Source: Plazaster borealis
Lineage: Eukaryota > Echinodermata > Asteroidea > Forcipulatida > Labidiasteridae
Direction of reading: 5' to 3'
Length of the DNA: 64,000 bases
Assembly (NCBI GenBank): GCA_021014325.1
Contig: CM037461.1
Span: 211,501 to 275,500 of the forward strand
Position numbers and translations under genes: made by a program. Of the stretch, positions 58,050-64,000 are shown in pieces (the stretch's first letter is position 1; each line of letters begins with the position of its first letter). Under the pieces are notes generated by a model. The model saw only the letters and a list, made by a program, of their open reading frames with translations, was not told the DNA's origin and did no database searches.

Positions 58050-58718
58050 CGAGCAGTCTTCCGGCGGGTCCGCGGAAAGGCTGAAGTGAGCAATGGGCCC
58101 ATGGAAAGAGAACCAGATACATCAAGTAGAAAAAGGAAACTTGAGTGTGACAATAAAGTACGGGTTGTTTCAGTCCCGAGGTATGGTTTATTTGTGGATG
58201 GATGCGTGAGGTCGACAAAATTTCGAATGTTGATAGACACAGGTGCAACTGACACGTTAATTAGTTCTACAGTGTATTACCAAATTCCACCAGGTCAGAG
58301 GCCAACCCTGGAGAGTTGTGACGTTGGGCTACGCCAAGTGGATGGTACGCCATTGCAAATATTGGGCACGGCGTGGGTTGAGCTTACAGTCGGTAAGACA
58401 ACTACACCTGTAAAGGTAATAGTCGTAGACATTTCACTTCCTGCAATGTTGGGAATGGACTGGCTATTGTCCACTGGTGGTAATTTAGATTTTAGAAATA
58501 TGGAATTGAATGTGAATGGCCAAAGGGTCAAGTGTACGAATAGTTCAGGTGAAGCGTTTGTCGGCAGAGTGGTGGTAACTGAGACAACTGTGATACCAGC
58601 CGGTCATGAGGGCATTGTAAGGGGAGCCATCATCAACCGTGGCGAGGGCTCAAGGGTCCATTTATTGTTGAGCCAATCGAGGGAGGTGGCGAGCTGGCCC
58701 AGAGGGGCCTCGTGCTAG
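58050..58718 (+). CDS. Pol: aspartic protease
   Basis: Frame open through a basic linker and then a retropepsin domain: flap-side FVDGCVRSTKF, catalytic MLIDTGATDTLIS, and the second structural motif LPAMLGMDWL. The protease cuts the Gag-Pol precursor. The catalytic DTGA is intact. The frame changes near 58650, where a G run precedes the sequence linking to reverse transcriptase. Confidence 0.9.
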   Translation, partial: RAVFRRVRGKAEVSNGPMEREPDTSSRKRKLECDNKVRVVSVPRYGLFVDGCVRSTKFRMLIDTGATDTLISSTVYYQIPPGQRPTLESCDVGLRQVDGTPLQILGTAWVELTVGKTTTPVKVIVVDISLPAMLGMDWLLSTGGNLDFRNMELNVNGQRVKCTNSSGEAFVGRVVVTETTVIPAGHEGIVRGAIINRGEGSRVHLLLSQSREVASWPRGASC

Positions 58719-60070
58719 CTAGGTCTGTTGTCGAGGTACCCACTGAGGTGGTACCTGTTAGGGTGTTTAACCCTAGCAAGGAAAAGCGAGTACTCCACGC
58801 GGGAACTACAGCCGCAAGGGTATTCCCTGTTGAGGTGGAGACCGTGCCAAATGCACACGATAGTCAAAACCATGAGGCTCTTCCGGTGCACCTACGGAAT
58901 TTGTATGAGAGGGGCATTGCGGATTTGAGTCCATCACACCATCTGGAAGTGATGAGGTGCTTGATTGAATATCAGGATATATTTTCGAAGGGTGACGGTG
59001 ACATTGGACGCACAAATCTTGTTAAGCATTCTATTAACACTGGGGATGCTAGGCCACAGAAGCAGAGGCCTAGAAGGCATCCTGCTTGTCACCAGCAAGA
59101 GATACTGAGGCAAGTTGAGGGACTCAGACAACAGGGTCTAATAGAGGAGTCCGATAGTCCATGGGCGGCTAACATTGTGTTGGTCAAGAAAAAGGATGGA
59201 TCAAAACGTCGGTGTGTGGATTATAGGGGTTTGAATTTCGCTACTATCAAGGACGCATATCCAGTACCCCGTATCGATGAGACGCTTGATGCCCTCGAGG
59301 GGGCAAAGTGGTTTTCAACCTTGGATATGGCGTCAGGGTATTGGCAGGTACCTTTAGATGAGGACGCCCAACTAAAATCATCGTTCTTGGTACGCAACGG
59401 GTTGTATAAATGGAAGGTAATGCCGTTTGGTTTGGCGAATGCGCCGGCAACATTCGAACGCCTAATGGAAAAGGTTATGTCTGGCCTCCAATGGGAAGTT
59501 CTGTTGATTTATCTCGATGACATTATCGTTTTTGGCAAGACAGTGAGTGAGGAGGTGGAGCGTCTTCGAGTAGTGTTTTCAAGGCTAAGAAAGGCCGGGT
59601 TGAAACTGAAGCCCAGCAAATGCCACCTCTTCCAAAGGTCCGTGACCTACCTAGGTCACATAGTCTCGGGTGAGGGGATAGAAACTGATCCTGCAAAGAT
59701 CAAAGTAGTCGCCGAATGGCCAGTCCCGAAGTCAGTAAAAGAAGTGAGAAGTTTCTTAGGGCTGGCATCTTACTATCGCCGTTTTATCCGTGGGTTTGCG
59801 GATATTGCAAGCCCTTTGCATGCCCTGACTGGGAAGTCAAAGGTCTTTGATTGGAACAATGCCTGTCAAGAGGCATTTGAGCAATTGAAGAAAGAACTGC
59901 AAACTTCTCCGGTGTTGGCTTATCCTTCGCCGGATGGGAAGTTTGTATTGGACACTGATGCAAGTGCTGAAGGTATTGGGGCGGTGCTGTCGCAGGTGTG
60001 TGAGGGCGAAGAGAAGGTTGTTGCTTACGCAAGCAGAAAGCTTGGCAAAGCAGAGAAAACTACTGTGTGA
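58712..60070 (+). CDS. Pol: reverse transcriptase and start of RNase H
   Basis: 452 codons. Reverse transcriptase motifs in order: WAANIVLVKKKDGSKRRCVD, FSTLDMASGYWQVPL, FLVRNGLYKWKVMPFGLANAPATFERLM and the catalytic YLDDIIVFG, then the connection YLGHIVSGEGI, FLGLASYYRRFI. RNase H begins with FVLDTDASAEGIGAVLSQ and VAYASRKL. Catalytic residues are intact. The frame stops at 60068 beside a run of four A, in the middle of RNase H. Confidence 0.95.
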   Translation: MLARSVVEVPTEVVPVRVFNPSKEKRVLHAGTTAARVFPVEVETVPNAHDSQNHEALPVHLRNLYERGIADLSPSHHLEVMRCLIEYQDIFSKGDGDIGRTNLVKHSINTGDARPQKQRPRRHPACHQQEILRQVEGLRQQGLIEESDSPWAANIVLVKKKDGSKRRCVDYRGLNFATIKDAYPVPRIDETLDALEGAKWFSTLDMASGYWQVPLDEDAQLKSSFLVRNGLYKWKVMPFGLANAPATFERLMEKVMSGLQWEVLLIYLDDIIVFGKTVSEEVERLRVVFSRLRKAGLKLKPSKCHLFQRSVTYLGHIVSGEGIETDPAKIKVVAEWPVPKSVKEVRSFLGLASYYRRFIRGFADIASPLHALTGKSKVFDWNNACQEAFEQLKKELQTSPVLAYPSPDGKFVLDTDASAEGIGAVLSQVCEGEEKVVAYASRKLGKAEKTTV

Positions 60071-60644
60071 CTCGGCAGGAGTTACTGGCAATAGTGGTTT
60101 ACCTAAGGTACTTCAGGCAGTATCTCTATGGGCAAAAGGTGACGGTCAGAACAGATCACTCAGCACTCCGCTGGTTGCTCAATTTCAAAGATCCTGAGGG
60201 CAGCTGGCGAGGTGGTTAGAAGTGATTTCTGAATATGATATGACAATCCAACATAGACCAGGCAGGAAACATACCAATGCGGACAGTCTATCACGGAAAC
60301 CGTGCAAGCAATGTGGGCAAGGTGATAAAGAAAAGGACAGTGAGGTGTCCGTACCATCCGTTAGCTCAGTGGTTGAGGCTAACCAGGCCGTAGTGAGGGG
60401 TGTGGTAGCGGAACCTTCAATTAGTCACATGAATCTTCGTGAGGCGCAGTTGGCAGATAAAACCATGAGTTGGTTGTTAACCACGAAGAGTGAGGGGTTA
60501 GGACGTCCTGATTGGAAGGATGTTTCCCACTTGCCTCCAGCGAGTAAGATGTATTGGGCCTATTGGGAGCAAATGTCTTTACGTGATGGCGTGTTGTACA
60601 AGCGCTGGGATTCGACGATGGTATATCGTTCCGATGGTTGTTAG
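60060..60644 (+). CDS. Pol: rest of RNase H and linker
   Basis: RNase H continues in two more frames (about 60061-60200, then 60200-60644), with QELLAIV, VRTDHSALRWLL, then YDMTIQHRPGRKHTNADSLSR, the typical C-terminal end of gypsy RNase H. A Cys-rich linker and a Lys/Ser stretch follow. The frame changes near 60200 at a G run and again close to 60640, where integrase begins. Confidence 0.85.
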
Positions 60645-62047
60645 TTGTACCGGCACAGTTTCGATCTAAGTTTGTGTGTGAACTTCATGGAGGACCATTG
60701 GGTGGTCATCTTGGTCTAAAGAAGACCATGGCCAGAGTCAAACAACGGTACTTTTGGTCTGGTATTACTGCCGATGTACGGTCTTGTATCCGGAGTTGTA
60801 ATCAGTGTGCGAGGAAGAAGTCTCCTCCGAAGAAACGAGTTGCGCCACTACGGCAGTACCATGTGGGAGGTACCATGGAGAGGGTCGCAATGGACCTCAT
60901 GGGCCCCTTGCCTGTGACCGACGATGGGAATCGATGGATCCTTGTTGTTGCAGATTACAATACAAGGTGGATGGAGGCTTATGCGCTTCCCGATGCCCAT
61001 GCTGACACAGTAGCGGCTAAGTTTGTGAGTGAGTTTGTGTGTAGATTTGGGGTTCCAAACGAACTCCATACTGATCAAGGTTCAAATTTTGAGTCTAAGG
61101 TTTTCCAAGAGATGTGCAGTGTATTGGGGATTGCAAAGACGAGAACAACTGCGTATAACCCCAAATCAGATGGGCTCGTGGAACGTTTTAATCGTACCCT
61201 CATTTCCATTGTGTCTATGATGGTAGACCCCCGTAGAGGACAACGTGACTGGGATAAGTGTCTGTCCTTTGCGACGAGCGCTTACCGCTCCACACCCCAA
61301 GAAACAACCGGTGAATCGCCGAATATGATGATGCTTGGGACAGAGGTAATGCAACCGATTGATTTGTGTACTGAACAACCAAGTATTAGTGCTGAGGGGC
61401 CGACCACTGATTTCGCAGAGGAGTTGAGGTGTCGTATTCAGCAGGCACAGGATAAGGCACATGAGTGTCTTAAGAAGAACTCAAGGCGGCAGAAACGTAA
61501 CTACGATAGAAGAGCCACTGATCCATGCCTACAGGAAGGTGCCTTTGTATGGCTCTATAATCCAGCAAAGAAGAAAGGTGTGTGCCCGAAACTTCAGCTA
61601 AAGTGGGAGGGGCCGTACCTGGTATTGCGAAAACTTTCAGACGTAGTCCTTAGAATACAGCTGCGGAAAGGGGCCAAGCCACGTGTTGTGCATGTAGATA
61701 GGCTCAAGCCATATACAGGGGATCCCATAAAGGCATGGAACCACACTAGTGAGGTTCCTGTGGAGGAGTCTCTGGAACGAGTAGAATCGACTCCAGACAC
61801 TAATGAGGTTGCAGATGAGGTTTCTATGTGTATTGTACCTAAAGATAATTGTGAGGTACCTAAGGCTAAGGGCAAGGTACCTGAGGATGAGAGTGTTAGT
61901 GTGACTGAGAAGGTGGGGAGCAACCCCCCGATTGAGGATGATTGTTTGATTGAGGTGGGTGGTCGAAATCAGGTGTCGACACCTGAGCCTAATGTAGCGA
62001 AGAGGTACCCAGTGAGGCAACACAAGTTACCTAAACGGTATCGTTAA
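60638..62047 (+). CDS. Pol: integrase with GPY/F module
   Basis: 469 codons. The N-terminal HHCC zinc finger (HGGPLGGHLG ... CIRSCNQC) is followed by the DDE core: MDLMGPLP (first Asp), ELHTDQGSNF (second Asp), then GLVERFNRTL (Glu) with the expected spacing of about 35 residues. A GPY/F-type module (LKWEGPYLVLRKLSDVVLRI) follows, and a long acidic C-terminal tail with repeated EVP/KVP words. Integrase inserts the cDNA. All catalytic residues are intact. Confidence 0.95.
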   Translation: MLVVPAQFRSKFVCELHGGPLGGHLGLKKTMARVKQRYFWSGITADVRSCIRSCNQCARKKSPPKKRVAPLRQYHVGGTMERVAMDLMGPLPVTDDGNRWILVVADYNTRWMEAYALPDAHADTVAAKFVSEFVCRFGVPNELHTDQGSNFESKVFQEMCSVLGIAKTRTTAYNPKSDGLVERFNRTLISIVSMMVDPRRGQRDWDKCLSFATSAYRSTPQETTGESPNMMMLGTEVMQPIDLCTEQPSISAEGPTTDFAEELRCRIQQAQDKAHECLKKNSRRQKRNYDRRATDPCLQEGAFVWLYNPAKKKGVCPKLQLKWEGPYLVLRKLSDVVLRIQLRKGAKPRVVHVDRLKPYTGDPIKAWNHTSEVPVEESLERVESTPDTNEVADEVSMCIVPKDNCEVPKAKGKVPEDESVSVTEKVGSNPPIEDDCLIEVGGRNQVSTPEPNVAKRYPVRQHKLPKRYR

Positions 62048-62086
62048 TTTATTTTTATCATTTGAGTCTGGTTTGCTTTGTTTCAG

Positions 62087-62918
62087 AAAAATTATGCCAC
62101 CTATAAGTTGTCAGAAGTTATGGAGGTGCAGTATTTGCAGGAAAGCATTTACGCAAGCGAAAGGCCTGGCTCGTCACCGCAAATTTGAGCATGGACCTGA
62201 CATGAGGCTGTACTGCAAGAGATGTGATTTTGGTACGAAACGCCGAGATAACCTACGGCGTCATTATAAATTCCAGCATTCTTCGAGCAACATGGCTGAT
62301 TTGGATAACATTAGGAGGGAGTCAGTGCGCGTTTTGGGCCCTGAAGGAAGGGCAAGAGGTGTCTTCCGTGATGAGAGGTTGCCAGTGAGGGTACCACTAA
62401 GTGAGGTGTCCCTTCAAAGTGGAGGTCAAGCCTCGCCCCCAGCTACTACCACAAAAGATAGTCAGGAGGCCGGGAGACGGGAGGTAAGCTCCCCGGTGTT
62501 GAGCTTGTCCCCTGGACGCATCTCACCCCTGTACCAGACACCAGTGACAAGAAATATCGCGGTGTCGGGGAAGCCGAGGGGAATGTTCCGGAAAGAGAGC
62601 GACTCTTCATCAGATAGCTCATCGACCTCCTCGTTTGACACATCGACAGACACGTTGGAAGCAGACGCGCAAGAGGAACCAGCAGGGCCACCCCAACCCA
62701 TGCAAGAGGAGCCAGCCGGGCCACCCCAATCCATGCAAGAGGAGCCAGCCATGAGGGAGGAAGTTGCCAAGCCACCTGCTGCCACTACACGCGCCACTAT
62801 CATCAGGAAAACCTTCACGTTCACTGTGGTAAACGGAGCCGTGGTACGAAGAGAAGAACATAATGATATGTTCTACCGGCAAGTTGAAGTCAACTGGGAC
62901 CGGCCACAAGAACACTAA
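62087..62918 (+). CDS. 3' accessory ORF with two C2H2 zinc fingers
   Basis: ATG at 62094, 274 codons to 62918. Two adjacent C2H2 fingers lie at about residues 10-57: CSICRKAFTQAKGLARH...H and CKRCDFGTKRRDNLRRH...H, both with C-x2-C, 12 residues, H-x4-H. The rest is low-complexity, with Ser/Thr/Asp runs, a degenerate tandem repeat of EEPAGPPQPMQ type, and a C-terminal segment FTFTVVNGAVVRREEH. It lies after integrase where retroviral envelopes usually sit but has no signal peptide or membrane span. The start follows a splice-acceptor-like ttgctttgtttcag at 62073-62086, so it may be made from a spliced RNA. It may bind DNA, nucleic acid or chromatin; that is inference. I do not recognise its family. 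Confidence 0.8.
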
Positions 62919-62919
62919 C

Positions 62920-63538
62920 TCTTTGGGCCTCATGGTCACGTTTGCGCGAACTGTTGTCGTTTTGGACTGAAAATAATCATCTGATCAGAACTGAAATTAT
63001 TGCCGAATTGCTTGTTAACATTTAATTATTCCAGTAATTGATCCATAATTAGTGCATTATCAAGAGTTCTTTAGCTATGACCGATGGAGATGTGCAGGGT
63101 ATTGTATGATTCTTATTTCAGAGAGCGGTGCAAATTTTGTGATTGTTGTTAAATTTGTATATGATTGCTTAATTATGTAAAAAGTGCCTAAATGATGTGT
63201 GAATTATCTGTAATCTTGCCAAACCAATCAAACCTCCTAATGTTTTACACGTGCTACCTTTTGTACTTTTGTATTCCTGTTTGCAGCTTTTGATAAAGTT
63301 CAGGGTTTTCTCTAAACATGTTGAAATATTGTTGAGGAGGATGTGATGAGGTGTAGTATCGAGATGAGGGTACCTCGTGACTTACTTGTCGGAGGGAGGC
63401 TCCCGAGGACCTTGTAGGACCTTGGGGTTTTGAGTAAAATTTTGTATTGTAATGAGGGGCAGAATGGCCGCCGTTACTTTGTTTGATGGTTTTATTCGGC
63501 TTGTCTGTACGGGGACGTCCAGGCCTGTCAGGAGGCTA
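62920..63538 (+). other. Non-coding 3' region of the retrotransposon, before the 3' LTR
   Basis: No frame of note except repeat shadows. G-rich stretches occur at 63345-63440 (ggaggatgtgatgaggtg, ggagggaggc). I cannot place a convincing polypurine tract; the bases just before the LTR are gtcaggaggcta. Confidence 0.5.
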
Positions 63539-64000
63539 TGTGGCGAAACGACGGCCAGTGAGATTATTGATTAAATTACTTACCTTAAGATTAATGGTAC
63601 AGTCCAGCAGAGCAGTAGGCTGGAGTACGGCATGCGAGAATGCAGCGTGCTTGCGCTGTCTGACGGCCGCCGCAAGCCAAGTGCGTGCAGCGAAAGTGCA
63701 TGAGTAGCGCGGCGTGCGGGAGAAAGTTTTTAGGGAGTTCATGTCAAGCCTTGGAAGTGGTGAGTACACTTTTAGTTTAGCGCTGTGTGTGCAGTGCGGA
63801 ATTGTGTGAGGGTTGTTTCATTCACTGTAGAGTATATGGTGAGGTGCCTTTTGAGGAACCTTGGGTTGTACTCAGTGTGTTGAATGTGAGGTAGCAGATT
63901 GGAATTGTGGGCCTGTGAACCCGTTGTTGCGTGGTTACGCACGGTTTTAGTGCGAGAACGGCCCCGGGTATTTCTGCTCGGACCCCCTGGGAAACTACCG
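63539..64000 (+). repeat. 3' LTR (start only; continues past the window)
   Basis: Starts TGTGGCGAAACG, matching 55371 onward base for base apart from a G-run (gggg in the 5' copy, ggg here near 63810) and a C-run difference near the window end. The target duplication on this side cannot be seen. Confidence 0.95.

Larger units (their letters stand above)
55371..64000 (+). mobile_element. Ty3/gypsy LTR retrotransposon with extra 5' and 3' ORFs (3' LTR runs off the window)
   Basis: Order: 5' LTR, primer site, small membrane ORF, gag, protease, reverse transcriptase/RNase H, integrase, C2H2 zinc-finger ORF, 3' LTR. Integrase after RNase H places it in Ty3/gypsy (Metaviridae). The tRNA-Leu-type primer site fits sea-urchin SURL-like elements. 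The visible LTR parts are nearly identical, so insertion was recent. Gag-pol is split into several frames. No envelope-like gene with a membrane anchor was seen at the 3' end; the zinc-finger ORF takes that place. Confidence 0.95.

Noticed and set aside
62073..62093. Extended start of the zinc-finger ORF at TTG 62073
   Set aside because: The extra codons translate the pyrimidine tract of the splice acceptor; the ATG at 62094 is the better start.

Overview
The window looks like nuclear DNA from a marine invertebrate deuterostome, most likely an echinoderm. The reasons are small exons in long AT-rich introns, very heavy loading with fold-back DNA elements, tRNA-derived SINEs with an (AATC)n tail, CR1/L2-like LINEs, and a Ty3/gypsy element with a tRNA-Leu-type primer site as in sea-urchin SURL elements. 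The species assignment is inference. No rRNA, canonical tRNA or CRISPR array was seen. All host coding exons found lie on the minus strand.

Region 1 (about 17.5 to 1.3 kb, minus): exons of an EF-hand protein resembling the N-terminus of the large Rab GTPases (RASEF/CRACR2A type). Two EF-hand-pair cassettes are present, one split over two exons (17471-17325, 14624-14437) and one in a single exon (8516-8163). An acidic exon (13165-13062) lies between them and a possible linker exon at 1478-1291. Several junctions share splice phase 2, so they could belong to one gene with alternative N-termini, a four-EF-hand gene, or tandem paralogues. The GTPase domain is not in the window. Introns hold minisatellites, SINEs and DNA elements.

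Region 2 (29.5 to 24.1 kb, minus): a seven-exon secreted leucine-rich-repeat gene assembled from splice sites. It has a signal peptide and LRRNT exon, short phase-2 LRR exons, an LRRCT exon and one long exon for an acidic, Ser/Thr-rich tail. Only the small second exon is unresolved.

Region 3 (34.0 to 50.6 kb): a tandem segmental duplication of about 8 kb carrying a Death-domain gene on the minus strand. Both copies keep the first coding exon (37514-37482, 48187-48143). Only the second copy has the Death-domain exon (46386-46092). The copies differ by later insertions, including a 2.08-kb terminal-inverted-repeat element whose empty site survives in the other copy and a LINE fragment.

Region 4 (50.3 to 55.3 kb): diverged TTGGCCCAACG-type satellite DNA interrupted by a 5'-truncated LINE with an open reverse-transcriptase frame, then a decayed second LINE tail.

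Region 5 (55.37 kb to the end): an LTR retrotransposon of the Ty3/gypsy (Metaviridae) group with nearly identical LTRs; the 3' LTR runs off the window. Besides gag and pol it carries two extra frames: a 55-codon membrane-protein ORF overlapping the gag start by ATGA, and a 3' ORF with two C2H2 zinc fingers preceded by a good splice acceptor. Gag-pol is broken by several single-base frame changes, mostly at homopolymers, which may be base-calling errors.
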